Source of the DNA: RUG11237 sp045126515
GTDB taxonomy: Bacteria > Bacillota > Clostridia > Lachnospirales > Lachnospiraceae
Assembly (NCBI GenBank): GCA_045126515.1
Contig: JBGVOM010000037.1
Span: 1 to 64,000, forward strand
Direction of reading: 5' to 3'
DNA: 64,000 bases
The position numbers were made by a program, and so were the translations under genes. The notes beneath the pieces are model-generated. The model was given only the letters and a program-made list of their open reading frames with translations, was not told the DNA's origin and did not search any database. This document shows positions 25,236 through 34,048 of this stretch, one piece after another. Position 1 is the first letter of the stretch; each line of letters opens with the position of its first letter.

Positions 25236-26240
25236 TCATTTAAATGTATACCCTTGTGCCACAGCATTATCGATAAACTCACCTAAAATAGCTGTGTTCG
25301 TAGAAGACACTGCGTGAAGCAGATAAATTGCTCCCGGATGCAGACACTCCGTCGCCTTTTTCATAGCTTCGTCGTATGTCATCTGGTTATCCGGATCCCA
25401 ATCATGATATGCAAAACTCCAGAACACGCCTGTGTAACCCAATTTATCCATTACACCCAAAAACTGTTCTGAAAAAATCCCAGCCGGACAGCGGAATAAA
25501 TACATTTCATAATCGAAATTTTCTTTCACATAATTATGCAGTTCCATGATTTCATTCTCTTGCTGTTCCAGCGAAAGAGATGACACGCCGGCAGAAGGGT
25601 GTGTCACACTATGATTTCCCACTATATGTCCTTCTTCTATCATACGTTTCACCAATTCCGGTTCTTTCTTTGCATAATCCATAGTAATAAAAAATACTGC
25701 TTTTACGTTCTTTTCCTTTAATACATCAAGAATCTGTGAAGTATAACCATTTTCATACCCTTCATCAAATGTCAGATAAATAGCTTTCTCGTCACTGTCA
25801 TTCATAATAAATCTCACAGAATGACTCCCATACTTTTTCTGAAACTGCAGCCAACCTGCCGGACGATTCAAATCGTCCACCTGTGTCCCCTGTCCCCAGC
25901 CACTGGATTCAGCAGACATTGTCTGTAATTCTGCATCCGTAGGTACTTTTTCCGGTTCTTTAAAAAGAGAACTTTTTTCAGAATCCGGTTCTTTTTCTAC
26001 ATCTATTACATAATCTGGTTCTTCATCGTTAATTGGTTCCTGCTCCTTAAAAGTAGGTACCGGCTGTTCTGTAGCCTGAACTGTTTCTGTCACCTGAGTT
26101 TCTTCTGTAACCACATTCTCTGCTTCCGTTTCCATGTCGTTTACACTCACATTGCCAACAGTTTCCTCTTTTCCACATCCTGAAAAAAGTGCTACAGCAC
26201 ACCCACAAATCACTATCGTTTGAAAAATCTTATTTTTCAT
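25236..26240 (-). CDS. PdaA-like peptidoglycan deacetylase lipoprotein
   Basis: From the ATG at 26240, 334 residues with a lipoprotein signal (lipobox LFSGC) and an acidic linker rich in Glu, Val and Thr. The NodB deacetylase domain contains LTFDEGYENGYT, a pattern shared with PdaA-type muramic acid deacetylases rather than the TFDDG of chitin deacetylases. It also has the metal histidines in GNHSVTHPS, RCPAGIFSE and the C-terminal LLHAVSSTN. PdaA makes muramic lactam in spore cortex; a vegetative role is also possible. The start overlaps the ComFB-like gene by 11 bases, so translation is likely coupled. Confidence 0.85.
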   Translation of the reverse strand: MKNKIFQTIVICGCAVALFSGCGKEETVGNVSVNDMETEAENVVTEETQVTETVQATEQPVPTFKEQEPINDEEPDYVIDVEKEPDSEKSSLFKEPEKVPTDAELQTMSAESSGWGQGTQVDDLNRPAGWLQFQKKYGSHSVRFIMNDSDEKAIYLTFDEGYENGYTSQILDVLKEKNVKAVFFITMDYAKKEPELVKRMIEEGHIVGNHSVTHPSAGVSSLSLEQQENEIMELHNYVKENFDYEMYLFRCPAGIFSEQFLGVMDKLGYTGVFWSFAYHDWDPDNQMTYDEAMKKATECLHPGAIYLLHAVSSTNTAILGEFIDNAVAQGYTFK

Positions 26241-26514
26241 GGCGTGGTTTTTCCTTGATAATTTCGGAAGCACTAACAATTTTCATTAAAATATCTGTAT
26301 TGCTGTTTTGATTTAATTCTTGTACTTTGGAAAATAATTCTCCTTTTTCAGATGCCACATATCTTGGTGTCACATGATTTAATACATATGCAGCAATATC
26401 CGCTTGACATTTATCACAAGTACAGCATCCTAAAGAATCAATAATTGATTCCATTTTTTCACAAACAATATCTTCCATGATGTTTCTAACACCTTGTCCG
26501 TTAAACTCTTTCAT
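26230..26514 (-). CDS. ComFB-family protein
   Basis: The 94-residue protein carries the ComFB pattern: a hydrophobic helix (MEDIVCEKMESIID), CCTCDKCQADIAAYVLNHVTPRYV and a short tail. Four cysteines in the C-x-C-x2-C region suggest metal binding. ComFB is named from the Bacillus comF competence operon; work on cyanobacterial and Bacillus relatives has reported binding of cyclic dinucleotides. The start at 26514 follows GAGGG; the frame to 26550 is an artefact. Cotranscribed with the deacetylase. Confidence 0.8.
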   Translation of the reverse strand: MKEFNGQGVRNIMEDIVCEKMESIIDSLGCCTCDKCQADIAAYVLNHVTPRYVASEKGELFSKVQELNQNSNTDILMKIVSASEIIKEKPRHEK

Positions 26515-26621
26515 ACGTTTCCCTCTTTTTCTTTCTTTATTCTCACCCAAAGATTAATGCTGTTTTATTTTATCGGTTTATTTTCTACATTCCTTTAGGC
26601 AAAACAATGGATTTTTTACAC

Positions 26622-27338
26622 TTATTTTAAGTACTTCATAATATCTTTTACTTCTTCTGCATCCTTTTTTAATAATTCAGCCAACTCTTCTACCAATGGC
26701 TTTCTATTATTTTCTTTTTCAAACGCATTGATACATCTATCTACTTCATCAATCTGCTTTACAAGATAATCTTCTGCCTTATTTTCTGCTTCTGACTCAT
26801 ATATAGCTGCCTCCATGCTCTCACAGATATGTTGCATAAGATAACTTTCAACGTCTTCTATTTCCTGTTGTCCTACTGCTGCAAATATGCCGTTCAAAAG
26901 TCCCATATTTCCTTCCTGGATTAAGTCTTCTAACAAAACACCCTGCCCACGGTAAATCCTTGCAATATCTGCAATCTTGTTTAAATATCCGGTAATCAGT
27001 TCTTCCTTTGCACTGTCATCATTCTCAACTGCTTTCCAAAAGATTTTCTCCAATCTCTCCTTAGGAATATCCTGATATTCTTTAATTTCCTCCATGTACA
27101 TTTTCAAAAATCTGGAGTCTTCTTCTTTCTCTTCCGGTGTTTCTTCTTTTTCTTTCACATAATCTACAATTTGAACCTTATTTTCTATTAAATAGTCACA
27201 CACTGCATGCAACTGATCTTGTGTCAATTCCAAATCCTTTAATTCTTCTTTAATATCATCCAGCGCCAACATATTCTCATAACTTTTTGCAATTTCTTTC
27301 AAAGCGTTGATGGCATTTGCAAAACTTTCCTGATTCAT
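26622..27338 (-). CDS. Sigma-70-like protein lacking region 4
   Basis: The 238-residue protein has an acidic N-terminal half. It then has a clear sigma region 2.1-2.2 signature: NKIADIARIYRGQGVLLEDL and IQEGNMGLLNGI, where real sigma factors bind the RNA polymerase clamp. A weak region 3-like helix pair (KPLVEELAELLKKDAEEVKD) ends the protein. No region 4 helix-turn-helix and no aromatic region 2.3/2.4 promoter-melting segment are visible. It may be a divergent sigma factor, an RNA polymerase-binding regulator or an anti-sigma-like decoy. GGAGG precedes the ATG at 27338. It lies 23 bases after the rhomboid-like gene. Confidence 0.65.
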   Translation of the reverse strand: MNQESFANAINALKEIAKSYENMLALDDIKEELKDLELTQDQLHAVCDYLIENKVQIVDYVKEKEETPEEKEEDSRFLKMYMEEIKEYQDIPKERLEKIFWKAVENDDSAKEELITGYLNKIADIARIYRGQGVLLEDLIQEGNMGLLNGIFAAVGQQEIEDVESYLMQHICESMEAAIYESEAENKAEDYLVKQIDEVDRCINAFEKENNRKPLVEELAELLKKDAEEVKDIMKYLK

Positions 27339-27361
27339 ATCTTCCTCCATTACTGCAAAAT

Positions 27362-28192
27362 TTATCTTTTTCTATGTTCGTGTGTAAAAAGATGTTCCTG
27401 ACAATACTCATAATTCCCTTCACACTTAGAACAGAAACGGAATTCCAGATTATCTCCATCTTCCTCTGTTCTCCCACAAATTGCACACTTATGCTTTGTA
27501 ATTCCTTTAGAATACTCCACCTGTTTTTTGTACGTACGCTTTCTTTTTATTTCTGACGGCGAAATTTTCCTGTAATTTCTTGTAGTAAAGAAAAATACCA
27601 GAAAATTCAAGATAGAAGCAACAATCACCACTCTATCTGCCCAATTTCCCACAAGTGCCATAAAAATCAGATATGCCATATCAAAATATGCCATCCACTT
27701 AATCTTGATTGGAATAATAAAATACAGCATAACCTTCATTTCCGGATAAGAGGCTGCAAATGCAAGGAAAATAGACATATTAATATAATAGGTACTAAAT
27801 GCCGAACCCATTAACCATGTAGCACCGCCGATTTTTCCTATTACATATAGTATAAATGCTCCGATAATCGTAAACAGCACGCCGGAAAATATATAAACAT
27901 TATACCGGAAGGTTCCCCAGGTTCTTTCCAAAGTTGTCCCAAGAGAATAGTAAAAAAACAACATAATAAATGTAAAAATGCCAAAGCTTGATGGCGGAAT
28001 CAGTAACCATGTAACCAATCTCCATACTTGGCCACGCATAATATATGCAGGTTCCAGTGACAGATATCCCAATAAATTTGGTGCTACTAAATTTATGATA
28101 TACCCTATCACGTAACCTCCAATCAGCCATATAGAAAGATTTGTAATCGCAAATCTTCCAAATTTTCTTTCCAATTTATTTAACCAGTTCAT
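27362..28192 (-). CDS. Rhomboid-like membrane protein with C-terminal zinc ribbon
   Basis: The 276-residue protein has about five to six transmembrane segments in the rhomboid layout, including the LxxGQVWRLVTW segment between the first two helices. The catalytic GxSG and the C-terminal membrane His of active rhomboids are not found; the equivalent stretch reads LMGSAFSTYYIN. A cytoplasmic tail carries Cys pairs CAIC and CSKC and a final CQEH, a probable zinc ribbon. It is likely a non-catalytic pseudo-rhomboid; function unknown. Between the transporter and sigma-like genes. Confidence 0.7.
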   Translation of the reverse strand: MNWLNKLERKFGRFAITNLSIWLIGGYVIGYIINLVAPNLLGYLSLEPAYIMRGQVWRLVTWLLIPPSSFGIFTFIMLFFYYSLGTTLERTWGTFRYNVYIFSGVLFTIIGAFILYVIGKIGGATWLMGSAFSTYYINMSIFLAFAASYPEMKVMLYFIIPIKIKWMAYFDMAYLIFMALVGNWADRVVIVASILNFLVFFFTTRNYRKISPSEIKRKRTYKKQVEYSKGITKHKCAICGRTEEDGDNLEFRFCSKCEGNYEYCQEHLFTHEHRKR

Positions 28193-28242
28193 TGTTTCTA
28201 CCTTCCTTTATATTTTATGCCATTCTTAGTATTTAACAGCAC

Positions 28243-29193
28243 TTAAAACAAATTCTTTTTTGAGAAAATAATTGCCACGGCAATACTGCAAAGTAATGAT
28301 ATGGCTATGACTATAGCAAAGCCATAAGGACTGTTTGAAAACGGCATCCCCGCTCCCGACACATTCATTCCATAAGCACTGAATATCATGGTTGGTATTG
28401 ACATTACAATTGTTACTGTGGCCAAAAATTTCATAACAATATTTAAGTTATTGGAGATAATGGATGCAAACGCATCTACCATACCGTTCAAAATTCCACT
28501 ATATATATTAGCCATCTCAATCGCCTGCTTATTTTCAATAATAACATCTTCCAGCAAATCCGTATCTTCCGGGTATTTTTTAATACTTTCACTCTTCAAC
28601 AAACGTTCTAACACTACTTCGTTAGACCGAAGAGAAGTGGTAAAATAAACCAGACTCTTTTCTAACTCCAGAAGTTCAATCAATTCATAATTCTTCTGGG
28701 ATTCATGAAGATTCTTTTCAATTACTTCACTTTTTTTATCAATAATTCTCAGATAATGCAAGAACAGCGTTGCATTTTTATACAATATTTGTAAGATGAA
28801 TCTCGTTTTCTTATAAGTAAAGAAATTTCTAACTCTGCCGTCCATAAACGCAGTAAGAATTGTAGTTTCTTCCAGACAAACTGTAAAAATCACCTTTTCT
28901 GTTAATATAATACCAAGAGGAATCGTCACATACCACTCTTTATCATTTCGTTCTTCAATTACCGGGATATCTACAAGAATCAGTGTATAGTCATCTTCTA
29001 CCACAATACGGGAACGTTCTTCTTCATCCAATGGTGCCCGCAAATCTTCCATATCAATCCCATACTCATTGGAAATACTAAGAATTTCAGAAGCAGTGGG
29101 ATCCGACAAAGCAACCCAGCATCCTTCCTGAATTTCACTTACTTGTCTTATTCCATCCTCCATGGTTCTGAATATTTTCATCATGTTTTGCAT
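28243..29193 (-). CDS. CorA-family divalent cation transporter
   Basis: The protein of about 316 residues has the CorA plan: a large cytosolic N-terminal domain, a long helix, and two C-terminal transmembrane helices joined by the YGMN signature (SAYGMNVSG). It would conduct Mg2+ or a related ion down the membrane potential. The frame runs to a TTG at 29205, but AAAGGAG lies inside that extension; the ATG at 29193 is only 2 bases from it and 29184 or 29181 are better spaced, so the exact start is uncertain. An unusual leader precedes it. Confidence 0.88.
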   Translation of the reverse strand: MQNMMKIFRTMEDGIRQVSEIQEGCWVALSDPTASEILSISNEYGIDMEDLRAPLDEEERSRIVVEDDYTLILVDIPVIEERNDKEWYVTIPLGIILTEKVIFTVCLEETTILTAFMDGRVRNFFTYKKTRFILQILYKNATLFLHYLRIIDKKSEVIEKNLHESQKNYELIELLELEKSLVYFTTSLRSNEVVLERLLKSESIKKYPEDTDLLEDVIIENKQAIEMANIYSGILNGMVDAFASIISNNLNIVMKFLATVTIVMSIPTMIFSAYGMNVSGAGMPFSNSPYGFAIVIAISLLCSIAVAIIFSKKNLF

Positions 29194-29201
29194 AACTCCT
29201 T

Positions 29202-29321
29202 TCAAATGCCAATTCCAGGCATCTGAACAGTTAAAAGTAAGCCCTGGAATCGGTTTTCTCTTTTCTTTAATTTTCCCTTCCTATACCGACACCCTCGTGT
29301 CTTATCAGGCCCACTTTCCAT
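29202..29321 (-). CDS. Possible leader peptide upstream of the CorA-type gene
   Basis: A 39-codon frame begins MESGPDKTRGCRYRKGK and ends GIGI. It is preceded by AAGGAAG 9 bases before its ATG, and its TGA lies only 4 bases ahead of the AGGAG of the transporter gene. The product is very basic. Part of the frame forms an 11-bp stem (see the leader feature), so translation and RNA folding would compete. It may be a regulatory leader peptide or just an open frame in a structured RNA. Confidence 0.4.
   Translation of the reverse strand: MESGPDKTRGCRYRKGKLKKRENRFQGLLLTVQMPGIGI
29212..29320 (-). promoter_or_regulatory. Structured leader RNA of the CorA-type transporter
   Basis: On the minus-strand RNA, GACAC and GTGTC form a small hairpin (about 29305-29290). 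Further on, CCGATTCCAGG pairs with CCTGGAATTGG around a 23-nt loop (about 29255-29211), ending just ahead of the ribosome-binding site. It lacks the hallmarks of the M-box, NiCo and yybP-ykoY classes, and there is no terminator T-run, so any control would be translational. Confidence 0.45.
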
Positions 29322-29361
29322 AGAATTTCACTTCCTTTTTTTTCACTTTATATGCCATTTA

Positions 29362-29390
29362 AGTTTAACATCATTCTTTTTAATTGTAAA
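29362..29390 (-). promoter_or_regulatory. Promoter of the CorA-type gene
   Basis: Minus strand TTTACA (29390-29385) and TAAACT (29367-29362) with 17-nt spacing. Implies a leader of about 160 nt. The gap from 29194 to 29640 thus holds this promoter and leader plus the divergent promoter at 29493-29521. Confidence 0.5.
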
Positions 29391-29492
29391 CAAAAGAAAT
29401 GAAGGAAATTGTTAATTATATGGCAATTAGATAAATTTTTTATAAATTTCATATGAATCTTCTTCCCCCTTCTACACTTTTCCAGTTTTTTG

Positions 29493-29521
29493 TTGTATTT
29501 TAAATTTTCTTGTCGTATAAT
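29493..29521 (+). promoter_or_regulatory. Promoter of the acyl-CoA dehydratase activase gene
   Basis: TTGTAT (29493-29498) and TATAAT (29516-29521) with 17-nt spacing. The implied 5' leader is about 110 nt and AT-rich, with a small inverted repeat (TTCCTT/AAGGAA) near 29550-29570. Confidence 0.65.
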
Positions 29522-29640
29522 GTATCTTGTTTTGAAAAAAATTCCTTTCACCATATTATGAAGGAAAAATTAAAAGTGTTTTTTCATTATTTACAAGCAT
29601 ATAGTTAAGAGTCATATTTAGTCAGGAGGTAGGCATAACA

Positions 29641-32600
29641 TTGCCGGAATACACTATGAATAATCCAAACTTTTATACATTAGGAATCGATATTGGTTCC
29701 ACAACCGTAAAAATCGCAATTTTAAATGATGAAAATAAAATTGTATTCTCAGACTATGAACGTCACTTTGCAAATATCAAGGAAACTCTTTATGGACTGG
29801 TTGCCAAAGCACTGAAAGAACTTGGTGATATTACCATTTCTGCTATGATTACCGGCTCCGGTGGTCTGACACTGGCAAATCACTTAGGAATTCCTTTTAC
29901 CCAGGAAGTAATTGCAGTTTCCACTGCTCTTTCCGAATATGCTCCAAAGACTGATGTTGCCATTGAACTTGGTGGTGAAGATGCCAAAATCATTTATTTT
30001 GAAGGTGGCAATGTGGAACAGCGTATGAACGGTATCTGCGCAGGAGGTACCGGTTCCTTTATCGACCAGATGGCTTCTCTTTTGCAGACAGATGCCACCG
30101 GTTTAAATAACTATGCCAAGGATTACAAAGCAATTTACCCAATCGCAGCAAGATGTGGTGTATTTGCTAAAACAGATATCCAGCCTCTGATTAACGAAGG
30201 AGCTACCAAGGAAGACTTATCCGCTTCCATCTTTCAGGCTGTAGTAAACCAGACTATCAGTGGACTTGCCTGCGGTAAGCCAATTCGCGGACATGTGGCA
30301 TTTTTAGGTGGTCCGCTCCACTTCCTTGACCAGTTGAAAGCTGCATTTATCCGCACTTTAAAATTAGATGATGAACACAGTATTACACCGGAAAATTCTC
30401 ATCTCTTTGCAGCAGCCGGTTCTGCATTAAATGCCAATAAAGAACTGACTCTGACACTTTCTTCTCTGGAAGAAAAATTATCCGGCGACATCAAAATGGA
30501 ATTTGAAGTAGAACGACTAGAACCTTTATTCCGTTCCGAAAATGACTATAACGAATTCAAGGAGCGCCATGAAAGCCATTCCGTCACTACCGGAGATTTA
30601 GCTTCCTATGAAGGAAACTGCTATCTTGGTATTGACGCTGGTTCTACTACCACCAAAGCTGCTTTAGTGGCAGAAAACGGCGATTTATTATATTCATTCT
30701 ATAGTAACAACAACGGAAGTCCTTTGGCAACTACTATCCGTGCTATCAAAGATATTTATGCCAGATTGCCGGAAAAAGCGCACATTGTTCACTCCTGCTC
30801 TACCGGTTATGGAGAAGCTTTAGTCAAAAACGCCCTTATGATGGAAGAAGGCGAAGTAGAAACCGTAGCTCACTACTATGCCGCTGCTTTCTTTGACCCG
30901 GCAGTTGACTGCATTTTAGATATCGGCGGTCAGGATATGAAATGCATTAAAATCAAAAACGGAACGGTAGACAGTGTTCAGCTGAATGAAGCCTGCTCCT
31001 CAGGATGCGGTTCTTTCATCGAAACATTTGCAAAATCCTTAAATTACAGTGTACAAGACTTCGCAAAAGCTGCTTTGTTTGCCAAGAACCCTATCGATCT
31101 TGGAACACGCTGTACTGTATTCATGAACTCCAAAGTAAAACAAGCCCAAAAAGAAGGAGCAGAAGTTGCAGATATTTCTGCGGGACTTGCTTATTCTGTT
31201 ATTAAAAATGCATTATATAAGGTAATTAAAGTAAGCTCTGCAGCAGAATTAGGAAATCATATTGTGGTACAGGGAGGTACTTTCTACAATGATGCTGTTC
31301 TTAGAAGTTTTGAAAAAATAGCAGAATGTAAAGCAGTACGTCCGGATATTGCCGGTATTATGGGGGCTTTCGGAGCCGCACTGATTGCCAGAGAACGTTT
31401 CCAAGAAAGCCAGACTACTACTATGCTTTCCATTGAAAAAATCAATTCACTGGAATTTAGTACAAGTATGTCTCGCTGTAAGGGCTGTACCAACAACTGT
31501 CTTTTGACGATTAACCGTTTCAGCGGGGGACGACAGTTTATTACCGGAAACCGCTGTGAACGTGGTATCGGTGGTCAGAAAAACAAGGACAACATTCCTA
31601 ACCTGTTTGACTATAAGACAAAGCTTTTATTTGATCGTGAATCCTTAGCCGAAACAGAAGCTGTCCGTGGCACAGTAGGAATTCCTCGTGTCCTAAATAT
31701 GTATGAAAACTATCCTTTCTGGGCAGAGTTTTTCAAGGCATTAAAATTCCGTGTGGTACTTTCTCCTGAATCTAACCGCAAAATTTATGAACTGGGTATT
31801 GAATCCATTCCAAGTGAATCCGAATGTTACCCAGCCAAATTAGCTCATGGACATGTTATGTGGCTGTTAAATCAGGGAATCGACTTTATCTTCTATCCTT
31901 GCATTCCATATGAACGGGTAGAATTTGAAGATGCCAACAATCACTATAATTGCCCGATTGTAACTTCTTATGCAGAAAATATTAAAAATAATATTGATGA
32001 ATTGAAGAATCCCGAGATTTTGTTTATGAATCCATTTCTTCCATTTACCAATTTAGAAGTACTTACAAAACGTCTGATAGAGGAATTTAGTACACAGTTT
32101 TCTATTTCTGCTACTGAAATTAAAAAAGCTGCTGAAATCGGCTGGCATGAAATGCAGAAGGTTCATTTAAAAGTTCAGCAGAAAGGGGAAGAAACCCTTG
32201 CTTACTTGAAAGAAATAGGAAGACACGGCATTGTACTGGCAGGACGTCCATACCATATTGATCCGGAAATCAACCATGGTATTCCGGAACTGATTACTTC
32301 TTATGGTATTGCAGTCTTTACCGAGGATTCTGTATCTCATTTAGCAAAGGTAGAACGCCCTCTGCTTGTAATGGATCAGTGGATGTACCATTCAAGACTT
32401 TATGCCGCCGCAAACTTTGTAAAAACTCAGGATAATCTGGATTTAATTCAGTTAAACTCCTTTGGCTGTGGTCTGGATGCTGTCACCACAGATCAGGTGA
32501 ATGATATTTTAACGGATTCTGGTAAAATTTATACTTGTTTAAAAATTGATGAGGTAAACTCTCTTGGTGCGGCAAGAATACGTATTCGCTCCTTGATTTC

Positions 32601-33894
32601 TGCCATTCGTGTAAGAAAACAACGAGGCATGCAGCGTACTATTGTTCCTGCTAATTTTGAACGTGTAATTTTCACCGAAGAAATGCGAGATAATTACACG
32701 ATTCTCTGCCCACAGATGTCACCAATCCACTTTTCCATCGTGGAACCTGCTTTCCGTACTTGCGGATACAATATCGAACTGTTAAACAATGATGGTAAAC
32801 AAGCGGTAGACGTTGGCTTGAAATACGTAAATAATGATGCCTGCTACCCTTCACTGATGGTAGTCGGTCAGATTATGGATGCCATTCTCTCTGGAAAATA
32901 CGATTTGACCAAAACTGCGGTTATCATTACGCAAACTGGTGGAGGCTGCCGTGCTACCAATTACATCGGCTTCATCCGCCGTGCCCTAAGAAAAGCCGGT
33001 TATCCTGATATTCCGGTACTTTCTCTGAACTTAAATGGTTTTGAGAAGAATCCGGGCTTTAAAATCACTCCAAAGCTTGCTTTAAAGGGTATGTATGCGG
33101 TGGAATTTGGAGATGTGCTCATGCGCTGTCTGTATGCCACAAGACCATACGAAGCAGAGGAAGGCGCTGCCAATGCCCTTCACAAAAAATGGGAACAGAA
33201 ATGTATTGATTTTGTTACTAAGAAAAATTACCCATCCTACTCTGGTTACAAGAAAATCTGCAGGGAAATCATCAGAGATTTTGATGCTTTACCAAGAAAA
33301 GATATCAAGAAACCACGTGTTGGTGTAGTTGGAGAAATTCTTGTTAAATTCATGCCTGCTGCCAATAATTATCTGGTAGATTTATTAGAATCAGAAGGGG
33401 CAGAAGCTGTAGTACCGGATTTATTAGACTTCTTCCTATACTGCTTCTACAATTCCAACTTCAAATATGAGAAGTTAGGAATGAAGAAATCTTCTGCTAC
33501 CAAAGCAAACCTGGGGATTAAAGCATTAGAATGGTTCCGTTCTGCTGCCAGAAAGGAATTTGAAAAGAGCGTTCATTTTGATGCACCTGCTCATATAGAA
33601 GATTTGGCGAAGATGGCATCAGAAATCGTTTCCTGTGGTAATCAGACAGGAGAAGGCTGGTTCTTAACCGGTGAAATGTTAGAATTAATTCACTCCGGTG
33701 CCAAAAACATTGTATGTACTCAGCCATTTGCCTGCCTTCCAAACCATATTGTAGGTAAAGGTGTAATCAAAGAACTTCGCCACCGTTATCCAGAATCCAA
33801 TGTAGTTGCCATAGACTACGATCCGGGTGCCAGCGAAGTAAACCAGTTAAACCGAATTAAATTAATGCTTTCTACAGCGTACAAGAATTTGTAA
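29641..33894 (+). CDS. Fused 2-hydroxyacyl-CoA dehydratase activase / D-component protein
   Basis: The 1417-residue protein has two ASKHA (BadF/HgdC-type) ATPase modules: the first from LGIDIGSTTVKIAI with GGEDAKII, the second near residue 330 from LGIDAGSTTTKAAL with GGQDMKCI. They are followed by a Cys-rich CKGCTNNC segment (about 617) and a long C-terminal region resembling the iron-sulfur-binding D-component proteins. Canonical HgdC is a single small activator that uses ATP to inject an electron into the dehydratase; this fused version is common in gut Clostridia and its substrate is not known. A TTG start at 29641 is 10 bases after AGGAGGT; the ATG at 29656 is an alternative. Monocistronic. 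Confidence 0.82.
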   Translation: MPEYTMNNPNFYTLGIDIGSTTVKIAILNDENKIVFSDYERHFANIKETLYGLVAKALKELGDITISAMITGSGGLTLANHLGIPFTQEVIAVSTALSEYAPKTDVAIELGGEDAKIIYFEGGNVEQRMNGICAGGTGSFIDQMASLLQTDATGLNNYAKDYKAIYPIAARCGVFAKTDIQPLINEGATKEDLSASIFQAVVNQTISGLACGKPIRGHVAFLGGPLHFLDQLKAAFIRTLKLDDEHSITPENSHLFAAAGSALNANKELTLTLSSLEEKLSGDIKMEFEVERLEPLFRSENDYNEFKERHESHSVTTGDLASYEGNCYLGIDAGSTTTKAALVAENGDLLYSFYSNNNGSPLATTIRAIKDIYARLPEKAHIVHSCSTGYGEALVKNALMMEEGEVETVAHYYAAAFFDPAVDCILDIGGQDMKCIKIKNGTVDSVQLNEACSSGCGSFIETFAKSLNYSVQDFAKAALFAKNPIDLGTRCTVFMNSKVKQAQKEGAEVADISAGLAYSVIKNALYKVIKVSSAAELGNHIVVQGGTFYNDAVLRSFEKIAECKAVRPDIAGIMGAFGAALIARERFQESQTTTMLSIEKINSLEFSTSMSRCKGCTNNCLLTINRFSGGRQFITGNRCERGIGGQKNKDNIPNLFDYKTKLLFDRESLAETEAVRGTVGIPRVLNMYENYPFWAEFFKALKFRVVLSPESNRKIYELGIESIPSESECYPAKLAHGHVMWLLNQGIDFIFYPCIPYERVEFEDANNHYNCPIVTSYAENIKNNIDELKNPEILFMNPFLPFTNLEVLTKRLIEEFSTQFSISATEIKKAAEIGWHEMQKVHLKVQQKGEETLAYLKEIGRHGIVLAGRPYHIDPEINHGIPELITSYGIAVFTEDSVSHLAKVERPLLVMDQWMYHSRLYAAANFVKTQDNLDLIQLNSFGCGLDAVTTDQVNDILTDSGKIYTCLKIDEVNSLGAARIRIRSLISAIRVRKQRGMQRTIVPANFERVIFTEEMRDNYTILCPQMSPIHFSIVEPAFRTCGYNIELLNNDGKQAVDVGLKYVNNDACYPSLMVVGQIMDAILSGKYDLTKTAVIITQTGGGCRATNYIGFIRRALRKAGYPDIPVLSLNLNGFEKNPGFKITPKLALKGMYAVEFGDVLMRCLYATRPYEAEEGAANALHKKWEQKCIDFVTKKNYPSYSGYKKICREIIRDFDALPRKDIKKPRVGVVGEILVKFMPAANNYLVDLLESEGAEAVVPDLLDFFLYCFYNSNFKYEKLGMKKSSATKANLGIKALEWFRSAARKEFEKSVHFDAPAHIEDLAKMASEIVSCGNQTGEGWFLTGEMLELIHSGAKNIVCTQPFACLPNHIVGKGVIKELRHRYPESNVVAIDYDPGASEVNQLNRIKLMLSTAYKNL

Positions 33895-33938
33895 AATACA
33901 ATAAAAAGTATACTATATACTTTCCGTTGTCACTAATA

Positions 33939-33981
33939 GAGGCAGCTGCATTTATGAGTAAATCATAAATGCAGCTGCCTC
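33939..33981. terminator. Perfect 19-bp inverted repeat between converging genes
   Basis: The arms at 33939-33957 and 33963-33981 are exact reverse complements around GTAAA. The rightward side is followed by GTATTCTTT, a weak T-tract. Probably ends transcription of the activase gene and may act both ways. Confidence 0.65.
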
Positions 33982-34048
33982 GTATTCTTTATGTCACCTA
34001 TTTGTACATTTTAATTTCCATATATGTTTCGGGAACGCGCAACATTTT

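Noticed and set aside
29202..29320. M-box magnesium riboswitch before the CorA-type gene
   Set aside because: The conserved M-box segments are not present and there is no terminator; kept as an unclassified leader.
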